Source: Petroclostridium xylanilyticum (GTDB lineage: Bacteria; Bacillota; Clostridia; SK-Y3). Taken from it: DNA of 64,000 bases. Below the pieces are notes generated by a model that saw nothing but the letters and a program-made list of their open reading frames with translations, ran no database searches and was not told the DNA's origin. A program made the position numbers and the translations under genes. The stretch spans positions 186,001 through 250,000 of the forward strand of contig NZ_NPML01000019.1 in the NCBI RefSeq assembly GCF_002252565.1, in the 5' to 3' direction. Numbering within the stretch: position 1 is the stretch's first letter; each line of letters starts with the position of its first letter. Below are positions 1 to 7,605 of this stretch, piece by piece.

Positions 1-358
1 TAAAATCCACTTCCTTTTCATAGTAATATTTGTTCATAACTCCACATGCAGGAACAATGGGTACACCTAGGAAATCTTCAGTATACCCTCTGTTTTTCGC
101 TCCTTCAACTTCCTGATCAGAAATAAACACTTTTGCCCCGTATCCTTTTAGTTTGTCCACCAGAATCTTAACAAACAAAGGATGTATAGTAGTATACCCC
201 ATTCTTCTTCCCAAATGCATCTTAATAACAGTCCATTTGCCTTTTACTACCTCTTCCATCCCCATCCTGTCAATTAATCTTCCAAATTTTGCAGGAAGTG
301 TTGCATCTACATCATATTTGTCATATTGCACAGATGCAAATAAAACATTTGAAGCCAT
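1..358 (-). CDS. DUF362 domain protein (3' end outside window)
   Basis: The minus strand is open from an ATG at 358 to the window edge, giving 119 codons with no stop. AAGGAGAG lies about 7 bases upstream of the ATG. The protein begins MASNVLFASVQYDK and contains KMHLGRRMGYTTIHP and GAKVFISD segments, which I recognise as the N-terminal part of a DUF362 protein. Many DUF362 proteins carry a downstream ferredoxin-like domain, but that part would lie outside the window. The biochemical role of the family is poorly defined. The gene is divergent from the HxlR regulator at 536, which may control it. The family call is fairly secure; the function is unknown. Confidence 0.7.
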   Translation of the reverse strand, partial: MASNVLFASVQYDKYDVDATLPAKFGRLIDRMGMEEVVKGKWTVIKMHLGRRMGYTTIHPLFVKILVDKLKGYGAKVFISDQEVEGAKNRGYTEDFLGVPIVPACGVMNKYYYEKEVDF

Positions 359-444
359 AATTTTTTCTCTCCTTTTGCCTAAAACTTATTTGTACATATG
401 CACCTTTCTTACACTATTTTCTCATTTCTAAACCTGAAAACTCA

Positions 445-472
445 TTGACAATTATATCATTTTTGGTATATT
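445..472 (+). promoter_or_regulatory. Putative sigma-A promoter for the HxlR gene
   Basis: TTGACA (445-450), a 16-base spacer and TATATT (467-472) lie 64 bases ahead of the HxlR start codon. A TATAAT-like element on the opposite strand (451-456) overlaps it and may serve the divergent DUF362 gene. Confidence 0.5.
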
Positions 473-480
473 ATGAAAAG

Positions 481-519
481 TAGTTACATTTTCGTCATAT
501 AGTTACAAAAAAGTTACTA
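481..519. promoter_or_regulatory. AGTTAC repeat cluster, candidate HxlR operator
   Basis: AGTTAC occurs three times (482-487, 501-506, 512-517), directly downstream of the putative -10 element and ahead of the ribosome binding site. HxlR-family regulators commonly bind in their own promoter region, so this is a reasonable operator candidate. Binding is inferred. Confidence 0.35.
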
Positions 520-535
520 TTGAAAGGAGAAAAGT

Positions 536-865
536 ATGTACGAAAAGTATGAAGCGGATTGCCCTGAAGGCATAGAATGCTCTATTGAAAAGGCATTAAA
601 TGTTCTGAACGGTAAATGGACATTTCTAATTATTCGTGACTTGTTTGGTGGTACAAAAAGGTTTGGAGAATTAAGAAAGTCACTTCATGGGATTAGCCCC
701 AAAACGCTCTCTGAACGGTTGAAAGAATTAGAGGAAAAAGGCATTATCCATCGTACAGCTTACCCTACCGTCCCCCCAACTGTAGAGTATTCCCTCACTC
801 CAAAGGGAGAAAGCTTAAAATCAATTATTAAAGAAATGAAACTTTGGGGGGCCAGGTGGGGCTAA
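536..865 (+). CDS. HxlR-family winged-helix transcriptional regulator
   Basis: A 109-residue protein covering one HxlR winged helix. It has an N-terminal Cys-containing stretch (CPEGIEC), the family start LNGKWTFLIIRDL near residues 23-37, the recognition region ISPKTLSERLKELE, and a wing ending VEYSLTPKG. HxlR proteins bind DNA as dimers, and some sense thiol-reactive or aldehyde stress through a cysteine; residues C9 or C15 could do so here. A GAAAGGAGA ribosome site precedes the ATG. The last codons run into the antisense of a broken glyoxalase fragment, so the native C-terminus may have been replaced at a recombination joint. The likely target is the divergent DUF362 gene or itself. Confidence 0.85.
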   Translation: MYEKYEADCPEGIECSIEKALNVLNGKWTFLIIRDLFGGTKRFGELRKSLHGISPKTLSERLKELEEKGIIHRTAYPTVPPTVEYSLTPKGESLKSIIKEMKLWGARWG

Positions 866-1094
866 CCTCTTTTTCAAGCCAGTAGCCATCAGGATCATTA
901 ATGAAATAAATTCCCATAGCCTTATTTTCATAACAGATGCATCCCATTTTCTTATGCATCTCATAAGCAGCATCGAAATCATCTGCAGTAAAAACAAGGT
1001 GGAATTCATTATCACCTAAATTGTAGGGTTCTTTTCTATCTCTTAACCAAGTTAATTCGAGTCTGTGAGGAGTTGTTTCATTAAGATTTATCAT
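828..1094 (-). pseudogene. Truncated VOC/glyoxalase (lactoylglutathione lyase-like) fragment
   Basis: The frame encodes the C-terminal half of a glyoxalase I-like VOC protein. LELTWLRDRKEPYNLGDNEF, CICYENKAMGIYF and NDPDGYWLE are recognisable. A normal protein of this type is about 125 residues, and its N-terminal strand-helix half with one set of metal ligands is absent here. After GYWLE the frame runs into unrelated residues antisense to the 3' end of the HxlR gene. The apparent ATG overlaps the queG stop region. Both ends are therefore broken, and this reads as a deletion relic rather than a working enzyme. A short translated product cannot be excluded. Confidence 0.7.
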
Positions 1095-1977
1095 TCATAA
1101 CCTCAAAATTTCTTGAAATTATCTTTTTTCCTCTCCAGCTAAAGGCCCTATTTCCGTATTTTTTCTTGAATTCCTTGTTGGAAAAACTCTTAAGTTCTTG
1201 ATGGTCAAGGTTATATATGGGACTCTCTTTAAACTCCTCTATATTGGTTGGTTCTATTTTATGATTATGAGGACACACATCCTGGCATATATCACAACCA
1301 AATACCTTATTACTTCTAATCAGAATACCTTTCTCATATTCTGATAACTCTTCCTTCTTTTGAGAGATATAAGAAGCACATTTTCTTGGGTCTATTTTGT
1401 AATTACCAAGTATGGCCCGCCCGGGGCACTTTTCAATACATGCCCTGCAGGCTGCACAGGTCTTTTCCAACGGTTTATCAAACTCAAAGGGATAATTGTT
1501 TAGAATATATCCTATAAATACATAGGAACCATACTTCTCTGTAATGATGTTATTGTTTATTCCGAAGTAACCCAACCCTGCCAGGTAGGCAAGATATCTA
1601 TCTACTAAAGGACCGCTGTCTACAAAGGATTTATAGTGAAAGTCTTTTATATGCTGTCTTAAGAACTCGGCTATTTTCTCCAGCTTCTCTTTTACAACTA
1701 AATGATAATCTATAGCATAGGCGTATTTAGATATATTTGAACTTTCTACATGCCCGATGAAATAGGGGAACAAACATACAATAATGGATTGTACGTCCTC
1801 TAGCGTCAGTCTCGGGTCTATCCTTTTTCTCAAATCCTTTTCTTCCAACCCGGTATAATGCTCCTGCCCTATCCTTTGCTTTAATATTTTTTCCAGCTCT
1901 AAATAAGGACCGGGAGGAGCTATTCCTACATATTCAATATTTAATGACTTGCAAAATTGTTTTAATTTTTCTTTCAC
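1081..1977 (-). CDS. queG: Epoxyqueuosine reductase QueG
   Basis: Cobalamin-dependent iron-sulfur enzyme that reduces epoxyqueuosine to queuosine at tRNA position 34 in the cytoplasm. The sequence shows the VDSGPLVDR stretch with the acidic residue expected in the active site. Two ferredoxin-type clusters follow, CAACRACIEKCP and, with a Cys supplied from the linker, CDICQDVCP. FSWRGKKIISRN near the end is the family's C-terminal signature. I chose the GTG at 1977 because GGAGAG lies six bases upstream and the product then starts like other QueG proteins. An in-frame ATG at 2007 has no ribosome site. The enzyme is monocistronic here; other queuosine genes are not in the window. Confidence 0.88.
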   Translation of the reverse strand: MKEKLKQFCKSLNIEYVGIAPPGPYLELEKILKQRIGQEHYTGLEEKDLRKRIDPRLTLEDVQSIIVCLFPYFIGHVESSNISKYAYAIDYHLVVKEKLEKIAEFLRQHIKDFHYKSFVDSGPLVDRYLAYLAGLGYFGINNNIITEKYGSYVFIGYILNNYPFEFDKPLEKTCAACRACIEKCPGRAILGNYKIDPRKCASYISQKKEELSEYEKGILIRSNKVFGCDICQDVCPHNHKIEPTNIEEFKESPIYNLDHQELKSFSNKEFKKKYGNRAFSWRGKKIISRNFEVMNDKS

Positions 1978-2088
1978 TGCAATCTCTCCACAGACTTCAT
2001 ATGACATTGTTAATTTTTACCATTACAATGATATTATACGTCAATACCCAATGAATTATCTGAAAAATCCAAGTATATTTTGGACAAC

Positions 2089-2129
2089 AGAAAAGCCTAT
2101 ACCCGGTTGCCATATGGATACAGGCTTTT
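2089..2129. terminator. Imperfect hairpin, possible terminator
   Basis: AGAAAAGCCT at 2089-2098 pairs with AGGCTTTTCT at 2120-2129, with a partly matched inner stem. It lies between queG and the exporter gene and could terminate the leftward exporter transcript, though about 290 bases past its stop codon. The U-tract is weak on both strands. Confidence 0.35.
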
Positions 2130-2206
2130 CTCTATACATTCTCAATATAAAATTATTGCCCAATTGTTATTATTTCATCACTTGATATTTCATTAATTTT
2201 GTCATC

Positions 2207-2350
2207 TATATAAGTATTACTAAGTACTTTACATTGTCTATTTTAGTTCACAGTTCACGGTTCACAGGATTTTCTTGGCTAATTTCTGTGAACTGAGAAT
2301 TGTGAACCGTGAACAAAATAACAATAATGTAACATACTTAGTGTTATATA
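2207..2350. repeat. 144-bp MITE-like repeat, copy 1
   Basis: This segment is matched base for base without gaps at 18399-18542 (offset 16192), with only about five or six internal substitutions. Its outer ends form an imperfect inverted repeat: TAAGTATTACTAAGTAC at the left and the complement of ATACTTAGTGTTATA at the right. The core has GTTCAC-rich arms (GTTCACGGTTCACA and TGTGAACCGTGAAC) that fold into a long hairpin. There is no ORF. TA-rich flanks suggest insertion into a TATA-like target. It fills most of the gap between queG and the exporter. Confidence 0.75.
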
Positions 2351-2411
2351 TATATTATACCAATATTATGTGAACTATTCCACTGTAAATTTTATGTATA
2401 TATCAAATTTT

Positions 2412-3878
2412 TTAAATCTTTTTTTCCAATTTTGTTGAACCACGGGCTAGTGAAGTTACAACAGCTACCCAGGCTAATATGGAGGCCATAATATAAGCGA
2501 GGTGAAAAGCACCTGTAAATGCCTGATTCCTTAGTTCAACACCTGTTATACCTTTTTGTGAAAGTACTTTATACAGGTAACCCATATGGTTGCTAAAAAT
2601 TGCCCCCGATACAGCTACCCCCAAGACCATACCAATATTCCGCATGGTAGCCAGCATGCCTGATGCGATACCTCGCCTGTTATCAGGAACACTCCCCATG
2701 ATTGCACTATTGTTAGGTGCCTGGAACATACCGGATCCCAGCCCTACAGTTGCCAGGCCTATGACGATTTCAAAGTTAGTGGAACTGATATTCAAATTGC
2801 TTAACTGCCAGGTTCCCAGGGCAACTATCCCCATACCTATAGAACTTATATAACGGCTGTCAAAACGGTCAGACATTGCCCCGCTAATGGGAGCAACCAG
2901 CATGGTGGTAAGCGGCATGGGAATAAGCATTAAGCCGGCTTCCGACGGTGGCAACTGCCTGAGCTGCTGCAGATAAAAGGGCATAAGCAGTATAACGGAA
3001 AATTGAGCCATATAATTTAATAACGCCGATACATTACTCATGGAAAAAAGACGATTTTTAAATAATGCTAAATCTACCATAGGATAAGCTGTGCGCTTCT
3101 CTATGTATACAAATAACAACAACAACATAAAACCCATTACCAATGCCGCTATAATATAAGGGTTTTTCCAGCCAAACTGCTCGGTATAACTTAAAGGTAC
3201 TAATAAGCTGGTTAATGCCAAAAAGATAACAACCGCTCCTTTTATGTCAAAAGGTTGTACCTCACGTTCTATGCTGTCAGGTATAACTTTACTTGCCCAT
3301 ATTATACCTATTACCCCAACAGGCAAATTAATATAAAAAATACTCTGCCATCCAAACTGTGAAGTGAGAAAACCTCCTACGATAGGTCCTGTCGTTAAGG
3401 CTACTGCAACTGCTACAGCGTTCACTCCCAGCGCTTTACCCCGCTGCTGCGGAGGTGTGGTATCTGTTATAATCGCCGGCCCCATGGACATTAGCATCCC
3501 CGCCCCCAAGGCCTGAATACCACGGGAAATAATTAAAACAGCAATAGTCGGGACCATCCCGCAAAGCAGGGAACCTGCTGTAAATATAATAAAACCTGTT
3601 ATATAAATTTTTTTATGTCCATACATGTCTCCCATTCTTCCATAGGTAAGAAGAAGGCTGCTTATGATAAGCAAATAGGCCATAACCACCCATTCAATAA
3701 TAGACAAAGGGGCCTTAAAATAAGCGCCGATCTTAGGCAGTGCAATATTCACCACGCTGGAATCCAAGGCAGACATAAATGTCCCTGTTGCTACTGCCGC
3801 CAGGATTTGTCTTCGTCTGCTATTATCCAGCTGTTCATGAAGTTTAAGTGGTAATTCCGCAGGTTTATTAAAATTCAT
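2412..3878 (-). CDS. MFS drug exporter, DHA2 (EmrB/QacA) family
   Basis: A 488-residue integral membrane protein with about 14 hydrophobic segments, the usual size for proton-driven DHA2 multidrug exporters. The motif SALDSSVVNIALPKIG follows the first membrane segment. Motif A appears as GRMGDMYGHKK, and a motif C-like stretch (GPAIITDTTPPQQRGKALG, then TTGPIVGGFL) follows. The start at 3878 has GGGAGGA five bases upstream; a longer frame from 3902 lacks one. It is monocistronic, with no TetR or MarR neighbour. The substrate cannot be inferred. No accompanying EmrA-type adaptor is present, as expected for a Gram-positive. Confidence 0.88.
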   Translation of the reverse strand: MNFNKPAELPLKLHEQLDNSRRRQILAAVATGTFMSALDSSVVNIALPKIGAYFKAPLSIIEWVVMAYLLIISSLLLTYGRMGDMYGHKKIYITGFIIFTAGSLLCGMVPTIAVLIISRGIQALGAGMLMSMGPAIITDTTPPQQRGKALGVNAVAVAVALTTGPIVGGFLTSQFGWQSIFYINLPVGVIGIIWASKVIPDSIEREVQPFDIKGAVVIFLALTSLLVPLSYTEQFGWKNPYIIAALVMGFMLLLLFVYIEKRTAYPMVDLALFKNRLFSMSNVSALLNYMAQFSVILLMPFYLQQLRQLPPSEAGLMLIPMPLTTMLVAPISGAMSDRFDSRYISSIGMGIVALGTWQLSNLNISSTNFEIVIGLATVGLGSGMFQAPNNSAIMGSVPDNRRGIASGMLATMRNIGMVLGVAVSGAIFSNHMGYLYKVLSQKGITGVELRNQAFTGAFHLAYIMASILAWVAVVTSLARGSTKLEKKI

Positions 3879-4064
3879 TTCATCCTCCCGTTTATAAAGC
3901 AAATTAGATCTGTCTTGTAAAATTAAAACTTTAAGTTATATACCCAACTTTATATGAAACAAAATGATATTAACATTTAATTTTAATTTATACACTTAAA
4001 TCTAATTTAGCATTTTGACTTTATATCAAAATTATACTACTTTTTTACCAGGTTGAACAGCTAT

Positions 4065-5684
4065 TTATACTAATCCGCTATCCCGGTATTCAGTCGGTGA
4101 CATTCCTGTATATTTTTTAAAGGCCAGGCTAAAATAATTTGCATCTTTAAACCCCACCATATTACCAATTTCATAGGTAAGGTACAAGGTACTCTTCAAC
4201 AGCTTTTTTGCTTCCTCCATCCGTACCCGGTTGATATACTCAACACATCCTTCTCCAGTCTCTTTTTTAAATATCCTGCTAAAATAATTTGGCGTCACAT
4301 AGAGGTGTCCAGCAATATCGGCCACCGATATTTCTTCATTGAAATGTTGTTGAATGTATTCTTTTCCCATTTCTATCAGTTTCCTGGTCCGGTTATTTCT
4401 AGCTTGAGAAATGATGGTTAAAATTTCGCGCACAAAGTTCTCTACTAAAGCAAATGCACTACTGAGAGATACAGATTGATGAATATCATGGTAAAGTTCG
4501 TCAGGTGTCTTTTCCAGCCTTCTTTCCTGGGCAGCCAGGTCATTAAAGGCTAGATAAAGATTGCTGACTAATTCATAACACTTTGCTTTAGCCCATAGTG
4601 GCGTAATCGCAGGCTGACTCTTTATTTGTTCAAAAAACCGGTCTAAAAGTAAAAGTATGATATCTTCTTTTTCTTTGCTTATATTTACCAGTATCTCTTT
4701 TTCAATTTTTAATAGATCATTCCACTTCGGCTCATGACACCCTGCCTGTACATCATCAATAAACAAGATACTGTTCTCTCCTGTGATAAACCGGTATTCC
4801 AACGCTTCTTTTGCTTCTTCATAGGATCTTTTTATATTTTTAATCCGCTCATACCCTCTTCCGATACCTATAGAAAAAGCGGCCTTTAACGTTTTATTTA
4901 TCATCTGCTGAATTTTATCCATTAGATCAAAAATCAATCTTGCCGGTTCCTCTTTTTCTTCCTGAAAATAAAACAATATAGTAATTTGCCCTAGTGCATT
5001 ATAAAAAGTCCATCCTAGATTTTGTTCATCAATCATTTCTTTACAGATATTTTTAACAGCAAAGTGCAGCATTTCCACATGTCCGGTAAAGCTGCTATCC
5101 TCCAGGGTAGAATCATAATCCAGTACTGCAACTTGAAAGATTCCACACCTATCCTGGATGTTCAGCACCCTTTGATTGTCATCTAATTCTTGAAGGGTTT
5201 GTACTCCGGTAATGAGACGAACCAGGTAATTTTCCCGGATGACAGGCATGTGCTTTTGCAACTGCTGTTCCAGCTCTTTCATTTTTATCCTGCTATTTTG
5301 CTCAGAATTGATAGATTTTTTTGTATTTTCTAAAACAGCCAGTAAGTCGTCTGCATCCGTTGGTTTAAGTACATAATCAACAACTCCTAACTTACAGGCT
5401 CTCTGGGCATACTCAAATTCATCATAGCCGGTGAGAATAATAATTTTAATGTCCGGATATTTCATTAAAAGTCTTTCACTCATTTCCAGACCATCAATTT
5501 CAGGCATACAAATATCAGCAATCACAATATCGGGTTGTAACCGGTCTGCTATATCCAGAGCTTCTTGCCCATTAGCCGCCTCCCCTACTATTTCCATTTC
5601 ATGTTCATTCCATGCAATAGAGTTTCTAATTCCCCTTCGAATAATTGGTTCATCATCCACAATCATTACGCGATACATCATCAT
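4065..5684 (-). CDS. YesN-type response regulator, REC + AraC HTH
   Basis: A 539-residue cytoplasmic response regulator. The N-terminal receiver domain (about 1-125) shows the acidic pair VDDEP, the phosphoacceptor D57 in IADICMP, and the LKP lysine near residue 109. The long middle region is typical of YesN proteins. The C-terminal AraC helix-turn-helix pair (about 435-535) includes VADIAGHLYVTPNYFSRIFK and ends GMSPTEYR. Its ATG overlaps the kinase stop by four bases (ATGA), so the pair is translationally coupled. Both sit downstream of the GH3/importer operon, so they probably control it in response to an extracytoplasmic sugar. That target assignment is inferred from position. Confidence 0.9.
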   Translation of the reverse strand: MMMYRVMIVDDEPIIRRGIRNSIAWNEHEMEIVGEAANGQEALDIADRLQPDIVIADICMPEIDGLEMSERLLMKYPDIKIIILTGYDEFEYAQRACKLGVVDYVLKPTDADDLLAVLENTKKSINSEQNSRIKMKELEQQLQKHMPVIRENYLVRLITGVQTLQELDDNQRVLNIQDRCGIFQVAVLDYDSTLEDSSFTGHVEMLHFAVKNICKEMIDEQNLGWTFYNALGQITILFYFQEEKEEPARLIFDLMDKIQQMINKTLKAAFSIGIGRGYERIKNIKRSYEEAKEALEYRFITGENSILFIDDVQAGCHEPKWNDLLKIEKEILVNISKEKEDIILLLLDRFFEQIKSQPAITPLWAKAKCYELVSNLYLAFNDLAAQERRLEKTPDELYHDIHQSVSLSSAFALVENFVREILTIISQARNNRTRKLIEMGKEYIQQHFNEEISVADIAGHLYVTPNYFSRIFKKETGEGCVEYINRVRMEEAKKLLKSTLYLTYEIGNMVGFKDANYFSLAFKKYTGMSPTEYRDSGLV

Positions 5685-7480
5685 TCCCCCAAATCAGTAC
5701 AGGCAGGTAACCGGATTTCAACTGTAATCCCACCCTCTATATTTTTAAAGTATGTCAGTCCATATTCCTTCCCAAACCTCAATACAATCCTTTCGTGAAC
5801 GTTGCGAATTCCATAACCAATCCGTACTTCTCCTTGATAATTTCTCAGCGAGTGATTTAAACGTTCTATCTCTTTCTCATCCATTCCAATCCCGTTATCA
5901 ATAATTTCAAACACAATATCATTCTTATCTTTTCGTCCGGTGATCAAAATAGTACCTTTCCCTTTTTTATTTTTTATACCGTGATATATTGAATTTTCAA
6001 CCAGCGGCTGCAAAGTTAATTTGGGTATTTTATAATTCAATATGTCGCCACTAACCATGATCTCCGTCTGCAGTACATCCTGGTATCGGATCTTTTGGAT
6101 AATCAAATAATTCTTGACATGTTCAATTTCATCCTTAATATCGATAATATCCCGGCCTTTGCTGATGCTAATGCGGAAAAACTTTGCCAGGGCTTTGACC
6201 ATGGTACTGATATCTTTAGCATCTATTTCCTGCGCCATCCAGTTGATTGATTCCAGCGTGTTGTATAAAAAGTGCGGATTTATCTGAGCCTGGAGGGCTT
6301 TTAATTCAATTTCTTTCTGGTGCTTTTGCTCGAGGTATACCTGATGAATCAACTGCTCAATTTTTTTCACCATAGAATTAAATCCTTCCCCTAACTGACT
6401 GACTTCATCTCCATAGTGAAAATCTACATAGATATCAAAATTTCCTTCGGAGACCTGCTTCATTTGCTCCAGCAGCTTTCCTACAGGCCTGGAAATAGTA
6501 GATGCCAGTAAAATTGATAAGAAAAGAGTTATCACAATAGAAACCATCACCACCACCAGGGTAAGCGTCCCAATAACCTTGTTTTCTCTTAGTAATGCAT
6601 TCATTGAGACAACACTGACCAGTATCCAGTCCAGCTTGGGAATTTTATAATAAGTTACCAGTTTCTTCCTATGATTCATTTGATAAGTAAATACCCCTTT
6701 GTCTCCCTTTAATAACCCTTTACTAATTAAGCCATCATCTACTTTTGTCAAAAGAAGTCCTTTATCCCTGTGGGATACAATCAAACCTTCTTTATTCACG
6801 ATAAATACTTCTCTATTGTTGTCATTGGATTCACCACCATAAAATTGGTAGAGAGATTGCTCCTTGATATTAATTAAAAGGACACCCAGCCGCTTCTTGA
6901 TTCTATATATATCATTAATGGTACAGGAAAGAGAAAAAACGTAAGGGTCTATATTCGAAAACAAGGTATTTTTATATGTATCTACCCACAAGGTTCTTCC
7001 ATCCATTTCAATGGTTTTCTTATACCACTGCTGTTTTGAGAAGTTTCCTTCTCCAACGGCAACCGGGGGGCCTGCATAATACTGCCGCCCATTTTGTTCT
7101 TTCAAAATACATATAAAGCTGATATGCTCTTTGGAGTTGGTAAGATTAAACAGTGTTTTATATACCTGGTCGAGAAGCAAGGTGCCCTCCTTATCACTCT
7201 CATTCTCTTTTTTAAGCAATTTTTGGACAGAATCATCCGATACGAGAAATACTGAAAGGTCCTCGATATCTTTCATAAACAACTCTATGCTTCTTGCTGC
7301 CTGCTCCAGTGTGATAATGGTAGAATGGCTCACTTTATCAGTAAGAATGTGGGTGGCAATATTATATGAAAAAGCTCCAACAACAATTACCGGAATAAAT
7401 ATTTGCAGAGCAGAAAATAAAATGAGCTTTACTTTTAAAGGCATACCTATAAAAAACTTATATATCCTCTTTCCGTTCAT
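5681..7480 (-). CDS. YesM/LytS-type sensor histidine kinase with extracytoplasmic sensor
   Basis: A 599-residue membrane kinase. Transmembrane segments lie near 18-40 and 303-325 and bracket a roughly 260-residue extracytoplasmic Cache-like sensor. A HAMP domain follows (about 326-378), then a LytS/YesM His_kinase domain with phosphoacceptor H403 in QINPHFLYNTLE, and a HATPase_c domain with DNGIGMDE and GYGIRNVHERI boxes. The ATG at 7480 follows GGGGGG with normal spacing. It partners with the overlapping regulator at 4065-5684. Such kinases often sense sugars or a loaded binding protein, and the two neighbouring SBPs are candidate partners. The ligand is unknown. Confidence 0.9.
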   Translation of the reverse strand: MNGKRIYKFFIGMPLKVKLILFSALQIFIPVIVVGAFSYNIATHILTDKVSHSTIITLEQAARSIELFMKDIEDLSVFLVSDDSVQKLLKKENESDKEGTLLLDQVYKTLFNLTNSKEHISFICILKEQNGRQYYAGPPVAVGEGNFSKQQWYKKTIEMDGRTLWVDTYKNTLFSNIDPYVFSLSCTINDIYRIKKRLGVLLINIKEQSLYQFYGGESNDNNREVFIVNKEGLIVSHRDKGLLLTKVDDGLISKGLLKGDKGVFTYQMNHRKKLVTYYKIPKLDWILVSVVSMNALLRENKVIGTLTLVVVMVSIVITLFLSILLASTISRPVGKLLEQMKQVSEGNFDIYVDFHYGDEVSQLGEGFNSMVKKIEQLIHQVYLEQKHQKEIELKALQAQINPHFLYNTLESINWMAQEIDAKDISTMVKALAKFFRISISKGRDIIDIKDEIEHVKNYLIIQKIRYQDVLQTEIMVSGDILNYKIPKLTLQPLVENSIYHGIKNKKGKGTILITGRKDKNDIVFEIIDNGIGMDEKEIERLNHSLRNYQGEVRIGYGIRNVHERIVLRFGKEYGLTYFKNIEGGITVEIRLPACTDLGE

Positions 7481-7540
7481 CTGTACCCCCCTTTCCCTGC
7501 CCTATCTATGATTATACCATACATATTATTTTTATTAAAC

Positions 7541-7581
7541 AAATAGCTATCCCATCCTTATGTAGGCTGAGATAGCTGTAT
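7541..7581 (-). terminator. Possible terminator/attenuator after the GH3 gene
   Basis: AATAGCTATC and GATAGCTGTATT form an inverted repeat around a loop of about 19 bases just past the GH3 stop. On the minus strand it is followed by TGTTTAATAAAAAT, a poor U-tract. It may reduce read-through from the transport operon into the kinase genes. Confidence 0.4.
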
Positions 7582-7605
7582 TGTACCCTTAAAATCTGGT
7601 TTAAC

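Noticed and set aside
153-431. Plus-strand ORF of 92 codons
   Set aside because: It is antisense to the DUF362 gene, whose minus-strand reading frame has a ribosome site and recognisable protein sequence; this ORF does not.
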